Shown here: positions 17,576-26,290 of the stretch, in pieces
How the letters are laid out: each line of letters opens with the position of its first letter
How positions within the stretch are numbered: the first letter of the stretch is position 1
DNA from: Candidatus Peregrinibacteria bacterium
GTDB taxonomy: Bacteria; Patescibacteriota; Gracilibacteria; UBA1369; 2-02-FULL-48-14
Length of the DNA: 54,243 nucleotides
NCBI GenBank assembly: GCA_018658105.1
Contig: JABHVW010000006.1
Location: forward strand, 1 to 54,243
Direction: 5' to 3'
Notes under the pieces: generated by a model
What the model was told of the DNA's origin: nothing
The model's database searches: none
Seen by the model: only the letters and a program-made list of their open reading frames with translations
Position numbers and translations under genes: made by a program

Positions 17576-18337
17576 TTATACTTCGAATCTCCAGAATTCA
17601 GCAATTGTTATGTCGCCGAGAAGATCTTGAATAAGTTGTTCAGGGTTTTTTACGAATGGCTGGCTAAGAAGTGCAGATTCTTTTCGGAATTTGTCTTCTT
17701 TACCCATCATAATTTTATCGATGATTGCCTCAGGTTTTCCTTCTTCAATTAATTGCTCTTTCCATATTCCTTTTTCTTTTTCTACATCTTCATCACTAAT
17801 ATCTGTTGGTGATAGATTTTTTGGGCTCATTGCTGCGATATGCATTGCAATGTCTTGCCCCAATTGAGCATCACCACCTGACATAGATACGAGCACTCCA
17901 ATTCTATTATTTAGATGTTTGTATACTCCAACGTTTCCAGCTTCTAGAACTTTCTTTTCGTGGATTTCAATTTTTTCACCCATTTGAAGTCCAAGTTCCG
18001 TTACTTCAGCGCTAATATCTGTATCTTCTCCACCTTCAAGTAATTTCTTAGTTAACTCTTCAGCTTTACTCATGAAGTCATCGTTTTTTGCAACGAAGTC
18101 AGTTTCACATGCAAGCGATAACATTGCAGCTTTACCCCCTTCGTGAACAATTGCAACGGTACCGTGAGCTGTTGTTCTGTCAGATCGTTTTGCAGCTTTT
18201 GCAGCGCCTTTCTTTCTTAGGATTTCGATTGCTTTTTCTTCGTCTCCTCCTGCTTCTACTAGGGCTTCTTTGCATGCCATTGTTGATACAGATGTTCTAT
18301 CACGAAGTGATTTTATTTGTTCTAATGTAATATTCAT
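17576..18337 (-). CDS. tsf: Elongation factor Ts
   Basis: This protein exchanges GDP for GTP on EF-Tu. It has 253 residues, with the N-terminal UBA-like domain (LEQIKSLRDRTSVSTMACKEAL) and the EF-Tu contact motif TDFVAKN. The C-terminal dimer-type region is shorter than in E. coli (283). It is in the rpsB operon, as usual, but is separated from rpsB by one extra membrane-protein gene. Confidence 0.96.
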   Translation of the reverse strand: MNITLEQIKSLRDRTSVSTMACKEALVEAGGDEEKAIEILRKKGAAKAAKRSDRTTAHGTVAIVHEGGKAAMLSLACETDFVAKNDDFMSKAEELTKKLLEGGEDTDISAEVTELGLQMGEKIEIHEKKVLEAGNVGVYKHLNNRIGVLVSMSGGDAQLGQDIAMHIAAMSPKNLSPTDISDEDVEKEKGIWKEQLIEEGKPEAIIDKIMMGKEDKFRKESALLSQPFVKNPEQLIQDLLGDITIAEFWRFEV

Positions 18338-18347
18338 TTTGAATTAT

Positions 18348-19151
18348 TTATTGGTTATTAATTGGTGTTTCAGGGCTTGGTACAGATGGACCAGTTGATT
18401 CTGGTGCTTCTGGACTTGCCGGAGTTTCAGGTGCACTTGGTGTTACAGGTTCAGCTTCTGGCTCAGGAGTTGTGATTGTAATTGCAGGAGTTACTTCAGG
18501 TTTTACCTCTGGGCTTGGCTCAGGAGTACTCACTTCAGGTGTAACAATAGGTTCTGGCTTAACTTCAGGGCTTGCTTCAACTGGTGCTGGTTCCGGAGTA
18601 GGAACTGGCTCAGGTGTAGGTGTCGGAGCTGGTGCTGGAGTTGGTTCAGGTGTTGGAGTTGGTTCAGGGGTTGGTTCTGTGTTTTGACCTACGCCTTGAA
18701 TATCAATTCCTTCTGCAACCTCAGGTGCTTCAGCTGGAGTTGGTGCTGTAATTGTAGTTTCAGAGCTTGATTCTGGAAGTTCTTCTGCTGCACTTAATTC
18801 ATTACCTTTGAACCACTTTTCTAATGGGATTGCTTTTGCCCAGCCAATTCCAGGAATTGACCATCTTTCATGTTTCCATGCTCTAAATGCTGAAACAAAT
18901 GCTGCGAGCCCCCATACTCCAAATAAAATGTAACCAACCATAACATTTACTGTTGCAGTTACAACTAATGGTACGAGGAATAGGAAAGTATGTGCGATTC
19001 CCATTTTGGCATGCCATAAGTGGAATTCGTCTTTGCCTTTTTGCAAGGCAGTAATCATAAATAGACCAGGTACATAAGCCATAGCAGCTAGTGGTGCTTT
19101 TTCTTCAGAAGCGCCTGTAGTTTCTGCTTGGGTGTCTTGAATTTCTTCCAT
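18348..19151 (-). CDS. Small membrane protein with Pro/Thr/Glu-rich tail (between rpsB and tsf)
   Basis: This 267-residue protein has an N-terminal part (about residues 20-110) with two to three hydrophobic segments, including AHTFLFLVPLVVTATVNVMVG, resembling DUF4870/Tic20-type small membrane proteins. From about 130 it becomes a low-complexity Pro/Thr/Glu/Ala tail with repeated TPEPTP units. The tail is likely extended and may cross or interact with the cell wall. I do not recognise a specific family. Its position splits the usually adjacent rpsB-tsf pair. Gaps are 25 bp to rpsB and 10 bp to tsf, so it is co-transcribed. Confidence 0.75.
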   Translation of the reverse strand: MEEIQDTQAETTGASEEKAPLAAMAYVPGLFMITALQKGKDEFHLWHAKMGIAHTFLFLVPLVVTATVNVMVGYILFGVWGLAAFVSAFRAWKHERWSIPGIGWAKAIPLEKWFKGNELSAAEELPESSSETTITAPTPAEAPEVAEGIDIQGVGQNTEPTPEPTPTPEPTPAPAPTPTPEPVPTPEPAPVEASPEVKPEPIVTPEVSTPEPSPEVKPEVTPAITITTPEPEAEPVTPSAPETPASPEAPESTGPSVPSPETPINNQ

Positions 19152-19176
19152 AATGCGTGGGTTTAGGAATTAATAT

Positions 19177-19869
19177 TTAGTTCTTTTTCTTAGCTTTTTG
19201 AATTGATTCAGCAATGATATCCAAAAAGAATCTGATTGATTTAATTGCATCGTCGTTTCCTGGGATAGGGAAGTCTACATCTCTTGGATCCGCGTTTGAA
19301 TCAACAATTGCGATTACAGTTGCACCAATTTTCTTAGCTTCTTTAACTGCAATTCTGTCTCGAACTGCATCTACGATAAATACAACATTTGGTGTCTTTT
19401 CTAGATTAACCACACCACCTAGAGCTGTTTCTAGCTTGTCGATTTGTTTTTTGAATTTACCAGCTTCTTTTTTAGTGTATTTTTCGAATTCACCTGATTC
19501 CTGCTCATCTTTAAGCTTTTTTAGGTGATTTACACGTGAACGGATTGTTTTGAAGTTTGTAAGTAAACCAGGAATCCATTTGTTGATTACATATGGCATA
19601 TCTGTTTTTTCAGCTACTTCTTTAATAATTGGAGCAGCTTGCTGTTTTGTACTTACCAAAAGTATGTTTTTGTTCTGGCCAACTGCAGTTGTAATGAAAT
19701 CTGTAGCTGCTTGAAGACCTTTATACGTTTTGTTTAAGTCAAAAATGTGTACTCCATTTCGTGATGAATGTAAGTACGGGGACATTTTAGGGTTCCATTT
19801 AGAGGTTTTGTGACCAAAATGGACTGCGTTTGCAAGCATATCTTGCATAACTTTTTTTGAATCTGACAT
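19177..19869 (-). CDS. rpsB: 30S ribosomal protein S2
   Basis: This 230-residue protein shows the S2 signatures AVHFGHKTSKWNPKM near the N-terminus and NVVFIVDAVRDRIAVKEAKK plus IAIVDSNADPRDVDFPIPGNDDA in the second half. It is an essential small-subunit protein. It is the first gene of the long minus-strand array. The ATG at 19869 is preceded by AAGGA only 2 nt away, too close for normal Shine-Dalgarno spacing. Confidence 0.98.
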   Translation of the reverse strand: MSDSKKVMQDMLANAVHFGHKTSKWNPKMSPYLHSSRNGVHIFDLNKTYKGLQAATDFITTAVGQNKNILLVSTKQQAAPIIKEVAEKTDMPYVINKWIPGLLTNFKTIRSRVNHLKKLKDEQESGEFEKYTKKEAGKFKKQIDKLETALGGVVNLEKTPNVVFIVDAVRDRIAVKEAKKIGATVIAIVDSNADPRDVDFPIPGNDDAIKSIRFFLDIIAESIQKAKKKN

Positions 19870-19908
19870 ATTCCTTGGGGGTTATTGCCATTAATTTCTC
19901 TTTTTCTA

Positions 19909-19927
19909 CCTGGACCCATAGGGCAGG
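19909..19927 (-). promoter_or_regulatory. Hairpin in the rpsB leader
   Basis: CCTG/CAGG and CCC/GGG arms around an ATA loop, with a 2-nt bulge, form a short GC-rich stem in the roughly 90-nt leader between the predicted transcription start near 19961 and the rpsB ATG. S2 autoregulates its leader in other bacteria, so a similar role is possible but not shown. Confidence 0.35.
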
Positions 19928-19967
19928 ACGGCAGAATCGAAATTATGACTGAGTTAAAATCGGCCTG

Positions 19968-19995
19968 ATTATACCTGGAATCCCTCAATAGGCAA
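19968..19995 (-). promoter_or_regulatory. Sigma70-type promoter of the rpsB operon
   Basis: On the minus strand: TTGCCT (19990-19995), 16-bp spacer, TATAAT (19968-19973). It faces away from the plus-strand promoter at 20020-20048, and the two share this 200-bp intergenic region. The leader of about 90 nt is long for this window. Confidence 0.65.
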
Positions 19996-20019
19996 GCTTA
20001 TATGCTATATATATAGTCT

Positions 20020-20048
20020 TTGCATTTTCCGGGTAAATATGCTATAAT
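20020..20048 (+). promoter_or_regulatory. Extended -10 promoter of the kinase-STAS unit
   Basis: TTGCAT (20020-20025), 17-bp spacer, TATAAT (20043-20048) preceded by TGC. Predicted start near 20055, giving a leader of about 15 nt without a Shine-Dalgarno motif before the ATG at 20070. Confidence 0.7.
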
Positions 20049-20069
20049 TTACAGATGTAAAAGTTAATT

Positions 20070-20600
20070 ATGGAAGAGGAGAAAATACAAAATACTGAAA
20101 AGCCCTTGGAGATCACTGTAACGATTCCAACTCAGGCATATTTTTTATCTGGTATTCGCGATTTCATTCTTAATTTTACCAAGAATGTTACTGGTTTTTC
20201 AGATCAGTGGGCATTTAGATTTCAAGCGGTTGTAGATGAGCTTTGTAATAATGCAATAGAGCATGGAAGTGCTGCAGGTCAAACTATAGAAATTGTTGTG
20301 GCATATACTCCATCTAAATATTTGGAAGTATTTGTTAAGGATAATGGATCTGGTACAAGCAAAATGACTGCGAAACAGATGACCGACCTATTTAAAGAAA
20401 GAGTTCATATGACTTCTGGCGAATATCTTGGCTTTAGGGGTAGAGGTTTGCCAAAAATTGTTGGTGAATGGACTGACGAAGTTGTTTTTGAAGATAAGGA
20501 AGGCGGAGGTTTGGTCGTTAGAGCAAAAAAATATTTACGAAAAGAGGATGAAGAGGTATCCTCTTTGGTGAATGACCCAACACACCTCATTCTTAAATAA
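20070..20600 (+). CDS. RsbW/SpoIIAB-like serine kinase (anti-sigma type)
   Basis: This 176-residue protein has one GHKL ATPase domain: N-box ELCNNAIEHG, G1 box VKDNGSG, and glycine-rich lid GRGLPKIVG. Members of this family phosphorylate a STAS-domain partner on serine and in many species also bind a sigma factor. The STAS partner is encoded 15 bp downstream, and a SpoIIE-type phosphatase lies at 10462-11589. No sigma-factor gene is in the window, so the final target could be a sigma factor or another regulator. The final 25 residues are charged and non-conserved. Confidence 0.85.
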   Translation: MEEEKIQNTEKPLEITVTIPTQAYFLSGIRDFILNFTKNVTGFSDQWAFRFQAVVDELCNNAIEHGSAAGQTIEIVVAYTPSKYLEVFVKDNGSGTSKMTAKQMTDLFKERVHMTSGEYLGFRGRGLPKIVGEWTDEVVFEDKEGGGLVVRAKKYLRKEDEEVSSLVNDPTHLILK

Positions 20601-20615
20601 ATTACCTCCTTATAT

Positions 20616-20987
20616 ATGGCACAAGTACAAATTACAATTGAAGATTTAGCTGGAGCAGCAGAAGGGAAAACTATTAAGTTAGTTCACTTGGTTGGTCAGC
20701 TAGATGAATCTAATGTTGATGAAGAAGCTAAAAAGATCTATCAACTTATTGAGTCAGTACCTCAAGGTTTGAATTTAATTTTCAATCTTGAAGGGCTTGA
20801 ATACATGAATAGTAAATCAATCGGATACATGACTGATTGGTATAGCAAGGTTTCTGGAAGTGGCGGTAAAATTGTTATTGCAGCTGCTAGAGAGAATATT
20901 CTTGATATTTTGCAGGTTGTTGGTTTGACTCAACTTGTAACTGCTTACGCTACTTTAGAAGAAGCTAAGCTTGCTGTGAATCAATAG
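20616..20987 (+). CDS. STAS-domain anti-anti-sigma-like protein
   Basis: This 123-residue single-domain protein has the STAS fold pattern: beta-rich start, LVGQLDESNVDE, then LEGLEYMNSKSIGYM. The phosphoacceptor Ser of RsbV/SpoIIAA (DSTG/DSSG) aligns with S66 in NSKS, with N replacing D and S replacing G. The Ser is kept, so phosphorylation by the upstream kinase remains plausible. It is co-transcribed with that kinase. Confidence 0.85.
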   Translation: MAQVQITIEDLAGAAEGKTIKLVHLVGQLDESNVDEEAKKIYQLIESVPQGLNLIFNLEGLEYMNSKSIGYMTDWYSKVSGSGGKIVIAAARENILDILQVVGLTQLVTAYATLEEAKLAVNQ

Positions 20988-21005
20988 TATCTGTAGTTTA
21001 TATGC

Positions 21006-22121
21006 ATGCTAGATAATCTTAAGATTGCTCTTGTTTGTGATTGGTTGACTGTACATGCTGGTGCAGAAAGAGTGCTTTATGAAATGCATATGCTTTTCCC
21101 GAATGCGCCAATCTATACGAGCATCTATAATAAAAATGCTTGTAGTGAATTTAAAAATGCAAAGGTTAAAGATTCTGCACTTAGGTATGTTCCGGGTGCA
21201 AAAAAAATGCATAAATTATTTCTACCTTTCATGCCTGGGATTTTTGAGCGACTTGATTTAAGCGAATATGATTTGGTTATTTCCTCAAATCATTCTGCAT
21301 CGAAAGGGATTATTACAAAGCCAGAAACTCTGCATGTTTCTTACTGTCACTCGCCAATGAGGTATGTATGGGACAGGTCGCACTCATATTTGAAGGGGCA
21401 AAAGAATTTTGCTTTGTTGCGGCCGCTTTATAAGCCTATGCTTCATAAATTACGTTTGTGGGATAGAATTGCTGCAGATCGAGTTGATCATTGCATTGCG
21501 AATTCTGAGCATGTCTCAGCTAGGATAAAAAAATATTATGGTAGAGAAAGTGAAGTAATTTTGCCGCCTGTTGATTTAACTAAATTTTCAAAAGCGTCGA
21601 AGAAAGAAGATTATTACTTGGCCGTTGGACGACTGATACCTTATAAGAGGTTTGATTTAGTTGTTCAGGCCTGTGAGAGTTTAGGGAGGCCGCTTAAAAT
21701 TATTGGTTCTGGAAGCGAACTTTCTAGGCTTAAAAAGATGGCAGGCCCTTATACTGAATTTTTAGAAAATGTGACAGATGAAGAACTTTCAGAGTTTTAT
21801 CAAGGTGCGAAAGCTTTAATTTTCCCGCAGCTTGAGGATTTTGGGATTGTGCCTTTGGAGGCAATGGCATCTGGAACTCCTGTGATTGCATATGGTGCTG
21901 GTGGCGCTCTTGAGACGGTTGTTGAAGGTAAATCAGGTTTGTTTTTCAAGGAGCAGACTGTTAAATCACTTTCAAAAGCTATAAAAGAATTTGAAAAGAA
22001 AAAATGGCCAATCAAGAAGGTTGCAGATACAGTTAGCACCTTTTCTAATGCTCGTTTTCGTTCCGAATTGAATCATAGTTTAGAGAACGCTTGGAAAGAA
22101 CACGTCAAAATGCTAGCTTAA
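21006..22121 (+). CDS. Glycosyltransferase family 4
   Basis: This 371-residue GT-B enzyme transfers a sugar from a nucleotide-sugar. The N-terminal domain begins IALVCDWLTVHAGAERVL. The C-terminal domain has the GT4 donor-site pattern YYLAVGRLIPYKRFDLVV and LIFPQLEDFGIVPLEAMASG, where the E-x7-E acidic pair is present. HVSYCHSPMRYVWD is typical of bacterial polysaccharide GT4 enzymes. A second GT4 gene follows 4 bp later, suggesting a small surface-glycan unit. The sugar and acceptor are unknown. Confidence 0.9.
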   Translation: MLDNLKIALVCDWLTVHAGAERVLYEMHMLFPNAPIYTSIYNKNACSEFKNAKVKDSALRYVPGAKKMHKLFLPFMPGIFERLDLSEYDLVISSNHSASKGIITKPETLHVSYCHSPMRYVWDRSHSYLKGQKNFALLRPLYKPMLHKLRLWDRIAADRVDHCIANSEHVSARIKKYYGRESEVILPPVDLTKFSKASKKEDYYLAVGRLIPYKRFDLVVQACESLGRPLKIIGSGSELSRLKKMAGPYTEFLENVTDEELSEFYQGAKALIFPQLEDFGIVPLEAMASGTPVIAYGAGGALETVVEGKSGLFFKEQTVKSLSKAIKEFEKKKWPIKKVADTVSTFSNARFRSELNHSLENAWKEHVKMLA

Positions 22122-22125
22122 GCTT

Positions 22126-23181
22126 ATGAGAGTAGCAGTTGATTTAAGGCCCTTGCTAGAGCCCTTTGAGAGCGGGGTTAGCGTTTACACGAAAGCGATT
22201 CTTTCTGAACTTTTTAAGGACGCCAATTTGGACTTGGATTTATTTTACCAATCACGCAATAGATGTGAGCATATTCATGAGCTTTTCCCTAAGGCTAGAC
22301 ATATACAATATTCGAACACTCTTTTTCATTTGAGGAGTTTATTTTCTTTCCCGTCATTGCCGGATACTTATTTTAAACAGGATCCTGACTTGATTTGGAT
22401 GCCTGACAGGAGGCCATTCTATAAGTCAAAGTTTCCATTATTAATGACTGTGCATGATTCTGTTCCAGAGAAATTTAAAAGAAGTATTTCTTTGAAGGGG
22501 AGGCTTTGGCATAAAATTTTCTCCTTAAAACGATTGTTGAAATTAGTTGATGGTGTTTTGGCACCTAGTTTTACTACTGCAAGCATTCTGCCAAGAAATA
22601 TGCTTTCTGAAGTTACATATGAAGGGGCGACTCTTTCGAAAATTGCGAAGAAGCCCAGTAATGCAGATTTAATTACTAAGAAACCTTTTTTCTTTATGAT
22701 TGCGCCGCGTGATCCAAGAAAGAGATTTGCTTGGTTTTTAAATGCAGCCAAGAAGAATCCTAAAGTTAATTTTGTTTGGGTTGGGATTAAAAAATCTGAT
22801 AGGCGTTTTGCTAGGACTAAAATGGATAATCTCGCTAATTTATTTTTGTTCAATGAAATCACTGAATCTGAAAAGCTTTGGTTCTATAGGAATGCAGAAG
22901 CGCTACTAGCTTTGAGCAAATATGAAGGTTTTGATCTACCTGTTTTAGAGGCTATTGAAGCTAAATGCTCTGTTATTATGAGTGATATTTCCGTTCATAA
23001 TGAGCTATATAGATCAAATTTTCCACTAGTTTCTAATGAAGATGATTTGCACTTGGCAATCTATAAAATTTTGAATGGCGAATCATCAGTTCCAAAACTG
23101 AGAGGAAACTACACTTGGGAGAATGCGTCTAAAAGAACATTACTTTTTTTTCGCCGCGTAATCCTTCACAAAAATAGATAG
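22126..23181 (+). CDS. Glycosyltransferase family 4, second of pair
   Basis: This 351-residue protein opens MRVAVDLRPLLEPFESGVSVY, the normal GT4 start with a Gly-rich acceptor loop. The C-terminal donor domain shows FFMIAPRDPRKRFAWFLNAA and LLALSKYEGFDLPVLEAIEA (E-x7-E). It is 4 bp from the first GT4 gene and almost certainly in one operon with it. The last 42 bp overlap the 3' end of the convergent permease gene. Confidence 0.88.
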   Translation: MRVAVDLRPLLEPFESGVSVYTKAILSELFKDANLDLDLFYQSRNRCEHIHELFPKARHIQYSNTLFHLRSLFSFPSLPDTYFKQDPDLIWMPDRRPFYKSKFPLLMTVHDSVPEKFKRSISLKGRLWHKIFSLKRLLKLVDGVLAPSFTTASILPRNMLSEVTYEGATLSKIAKKPSNADLITKKPFFFMIAPRDPRKRFAWFLNAAKKNPKVNFVWVGIKKSDRRFARTKMDNLANLFLFNEITESEKLWFYRNAEALLALSKYEGFDLPVLEAIEAKCSVIMSDISVHNELYRSNFPLVSNEDDLHLAIYKILNGESSVPKLRGNYTWENASKRTLLFFRRVILHKNR

Positions 23182-24348
23182 AGTAGTTGCAACTGGAATT
23201 GCGATTATTGCTCCTAAGACGCCGATTGATTTGAATCCAATCATCATTGATAGAATGATTATAATTGGGCTTAAGCCAACTGCTTTTTTCATTACTAGTG
23301 GCACAATCACGTTGGCTTCTATTTGTTGCACAACTAAAATGAAACCTATTACCCAGAGAACTAGCCAATAAGATTCGTTGAATGCAACGAGGCCGGCTGG
23401 AACACCTGCAATGATTGGCCCAACGATAGGAATAATTTCTGCGATACCTGCAAGCATTGCAAGTGTTAATGCGTAGTCTACGCCAATAATCATAAAGCCG
23501 ATCCATGTGATTACGAACATCACTATCATTAATATTACTTGCCCACGTAGCCAGAACCCTACTTTGTGCTTTACAGCCTCCATTTTTTCAACAATGTATT
23601 TGCCGTGTTTTGAAGGGAATAAAGATATAAAGAAGTCATCAACGCCTCTTTCATCTACTACGATGAAGAAAGTCAAAACTAATACTAGTAAGAAGTTGAT
23701 AATTCCATTGAATAGATTTTTGATCGTTCCTAGCGTGTTTCCTGCGATCCCTTCTAGTTGAGACCCTAATGTTTCTAAGCTGTTTTTCAACTGATCTACA
23801 ATTTGCTCTTGATCGACTTCGGTTAAGAAGTTTTGCATTAGTGGCTCTAGTTTGTCTGCAAATGGCAGTGCGCTTTCACCATTACTTAAGTCGACAACAA
23901 TTGTATTTAGATTTTTTGCGAGTTCGATAATTTGGCTTGCAACAAGCGGCACTAATTGTGAGATGAAGAAAACAATTAAGCCGATTATTATAATAAAAAT
24001 TCCTATTACACTTAGAGCTCTTGGGATTTTATATTTTTCAAGTGAGTCTACTGTTGGATCAAGCGCAGCTGCGAATAGAATTGATACGAAGAAAACTAGA
24101 ATGATATCTGTGATGTCGCCTAGGAAATTTGCGAGAATAACTAATGCTAGCACGACTATTGTTGCTTTTGCGGCGCTTAAAGCTGAAATATGCACTACAA
24201 CTTCATCTTTTTTTTCGACTTTTGGTTTTTTAATTGTTTGAAGTTTTTGTTCCTCTTTGTCTTGTTCCTCTTTTAACTTTCTGATTTTCTCACGAAGTTT
24301 TTTCATTTTCTTACGTGAACTTTTAAAAAATTTATCAAATTGCTTCAT
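23140..24348 (-). CDS. AI-2E family (PerM-like) membrane transporter
   Basis: This 402-residue protein starts with a charged coiled-coil-like segment (about 1-45, rich in Lys and Glu), then seven to eight membrane segments in the AI-2E/PerM pattern (ILVFFVSILFAAALDPTVD early; LAGIAEIIPIVGPIIAGVPA late). Family members have been described as autoinducer-2 exporters or Na+/H+ antiporters. The actual substrate here is unknown. It is 2 bp downstream of the pilin-like gene. Confidence 0.88.
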   Translation of the reverse strand: MKQFDKFFKSSRKKMKKLREKIRKLKEEQDKEEQKLQTIKKPKVEKKDEVVVHISALSAAKATIVVLALVILANFLGDITDIILVFFVSILFAAALDPTVDSLEKYKIPRALSVIGIFIIIIGLIVFFISQLVPLVASQIIELAKNLNTIVVDLSNGESALPFADKLEPLMQNFLTEVDQEQIVDQLKNSLETLGSQLEGIAGNTLGTIKNLFNGIINFLLVLVLTFFIVVDERGVDDFFISLFPSKHGKYIVEKMEAVKHKVGFWLRGQVILMIVMFVITWIGFMIIGVDYALTLAMLAGIAEIIPIVGPIIAGVPAGLVAFNESYWLVLWVIGFILVVQQIEANVIVPLVMKKAVGLSPIIIILSMMIGFKSIGVLGAIIAIPVATTLSIFVKDYAAKKK

Positions 24349-24350
24349 AT

Positions 24351-24851
24351 TTATGATGTTAGAATTAATAGAACTACATTTACAATGAACCAGGAGAGTA
24401 CAGTTAGAACTAAGCCTCCAAGGGCATAGGTGATGATATTTTTTCCTTTTTCTTTGTCGTCAGTTGCGCCACCGGCAATCAAGAAAAATGCTCCAACTAA
24501 AATCATTAGTACTGAGAGGATGCCGGCAATATTAATTAAGAATTGCAAAATATTTCGAATGAAATAAGGAATCATCCAGAATCTAATTTTGCCAGTCTTT
24601 ACTGCGCAAGATAAAAACCAATCCATTTCACCTTCTTTAGAATCTTCAACCGCCACCTTGAATGCTTCAAAATCTTCGAACATTGGTGACCAGAAAGAGT
24701 TCCAATATTCTGTGCCAATTTCACATGGGAATAACTCTTCTAGCTCGGCATCGCCTGCAGGTAAAATTGTGTTGTTAGCAGCTGCTGGAATAGCACCAAG
24801 CGGTAAGCTTAAGCAAACCAATAGAAAGCCGACAAATATTTTTTTAAGCAT
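24351..24851 (-). CDS. Secreted two-TM protein resembling T4SS-pilin-type proteins
   Basis: This 166-residue protein has a signal peptide (about 1-25, ending PAAANN), an acidic loop with two Cys (FPCEIG, LSCAVK), and two membrane segments near the end (about 101-125 and 137-163) joined by GGATDDKEKGKNI. This two-helix end resembles VirB2/TrbC-like 'T4SS_pilin' proteins that are common in Patescibacteria. No other secretion or conjugation gene is nearby. The start ATG has no Shine-Dalgarno motif. Confidence 0.6.
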   Translation of the reverse strand: MLKKIFVGFLLVCLSLPLGAIPAAANNTILPAGDAELEELFPCEIGTEYWNSFWSPMFEDFEAFKVAVEDSKEGEMDWFLSCAVKTGKIRFWMIPYFIRNILQFLINIAGILSVLMILVGAFFLIAGGATDDKEKGKNIITYALGGLVLTVLSWFIVNVVLLILTS

Positions 24852-24937
24852 GTATTTATAATTTACTCAATTTTACTTGTTCTTAGCAAGAGTTTTAGGT
24901 AGCCTCTACAGAGTAAACAGTATTTAATTCTTGTATT

Positions 24938-26290
24938 TTGTCTGCGGTAATTGCATTAGTTGGAAGACCAAACACTGGTAAATCGACATTATTTAATAGA
25001 TTGATTGGGAAAAGAAAGGCTATTGAGTCAAATATTCCTGGCACAACTAGAGATAGACTTTACGAATCTTTCTTTTATGCTGGCCATAAAACTTTGCTCG
25101 TTGATACAGGTGGAATTGAGCTTGATAACACTGGTGATATTGAGGCAGATGTTCAAGAGCAGTCTAAACTTGCGATTGAAGGTGCTGATTTAATTTTCTT
25201 TTTAGTTGATGTAAAAGAGGAGCTTACTTCTGAGGATTTTCATGCTGCAGATTTATTGAGACGTTCAAAGAAGCCGGTGATTTTAATTGCAAATAAATGT
25301 GATAACCCTAGTTTGGGAGATGATCGCTTTAATCTTTATGAATTAGGATTTGGCGAACCAATTGCTGTTAGTGCATTACATGCTGGCGGATTGGATCATT
25401 TGGAGAAATTGACTAATAAAGAACTGGAGACTTTGGGTCTTCCTGCTGATGACAGCGAAAATGATGAATTTAAAGATCATATTAAAATTGCATTTTTAGG
25501 GCGGCCAAATGTTGGTAAATCTACAATGGTTAATGCTCTTTTTGGGAAGAAACGTGTAGTTGTTTCAGATGTACCTGGCACCACGAGGGATGCTGCTGAA
25601 GTTCCATTTGTTTATGATGACAAAGACTATTTATTGATCGATACTGCGGGTGTTAGAAGGAGAGGGAAGATTGAAAAGGGAATTGAAAAGTATAGTATTT
25701 TAAGAACGATGCAGTCTATTTCACAGGCTGATGTTTGTGTATTGATGCTTGATTTTGAAACTGGAATTGCGAATCAAGATTGTCATGTGAGCCAATATAT
25801 TTTGGAGGAAAGGAAGGGTTTGATTATTGTGGTAAATAAAGTGGATTTAGAATCTGGTGATATCAGGGAGTCATTAACAAATAATTTTATTGGAAAATTG
25901 AAACACAGAATGGCATATGTACCTTGGGCACCTGTCGTTTTTAGTTCAGCAAAAGAGAGGAAAAATATTTTTCAGATATTGAATTTAGCTGCTGAAATCT
26001 CAAATGAACGTGTAAAAGAAGTTTCTCAAGAAGATTTAAATGTTTGGCTGGATATTGTATTAACAAAACATCCGCCACGAGGAAGGAAGGGTAAAAGGGA
26101 GTTTTCTGTTTTAAGTGTTAAGCAGATTGGTTCTGGGCCGCCAAGTTTTGAGTTTGAATGTGTATGGCCTGAAATTATGCACTTTTCATATGCAAGATTC
26201 CTTGAAAATGAGCTTAGATCTCAATTTGGTTTTACTGGTACGCCGGTTCATTTGAAATTCAAGAAAGCGAAATTTAAAGCAATTCGTTAA
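24938..26290 (+). CDS. der: Ribosome-assembly GTPase Der (EngA)
   Basis: This 450-residue GTPase for 50S subunit assembly has two consecutive G domains: GRPNTGKS near residue 9 with NKCD, and GRPNVGKS near 190 with NKVD, then a KH-like domain. Both P-loops and both DTxG motifs (DTGG, DTAG) are intact. The start is TTG at 24938; no in-frame ATG lies upstream before a stop, and the TTG directly precedes the conserved VIALVGRPNTGKS. The 3' end overlaps a convergent gene by 17 bp. Confidence 0.96.
   Translation: MSAVIALVGRPNTGKSTLFNRLIGKRKAIESNIPGTTRDRLYESFFYAGHKTLLVDTGGIELDNTGDIEADVQEQSKLAIEGADLIFFLVDVKEELTSEDFHAADLLRRSKKPVILIANKCDNPSLGDDRFNLYELGFGEPIAVSALHAGGLDHLEKLTNKELETLGLPADDSENDEFKDHIKIAFLGRPNVGKSTMVNALFGKKRVVVSDVPGTTRDAAEVPFVYDDKDYLLIDTAGVRRRGKIEKGIEKYSILRTMQSISQADVCVLMLDFETGIANQDCHVSQYILEERKGLIIVVNKVDLESGDIRESLTNNFIGKLKHRMAYVPWAPVVFSSAKERKNIFQILNLAAEISNERVKEVSQEDLNVWLDIVLTKHPPRGRKGKREFSVLSVKQIGSGPPSFEFECVWPEIMHFSYARFLENELRSQFGFTGTPVHLKFKKAKFKAIR

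Noticed and set aside
18472-18687. 71-residue plus-strand open frame of Gly/Ser/Val repeats
   Set aside because: It is the antisense reading of the Pro/Thr/Glu repeat tail of the minus-strand membrane protein, so its repeat pattern is a by-product.
20603-20611. TACCTCCTT upstream of the STAS gene, like the 3' end of 16S rRNA
   Set aside because: It reads as an anti-Shine-Dalgarno, not a Shine-Dalgarno, so it cannot recruit ribosomes; with no 16S gene nearby it is likely chance.
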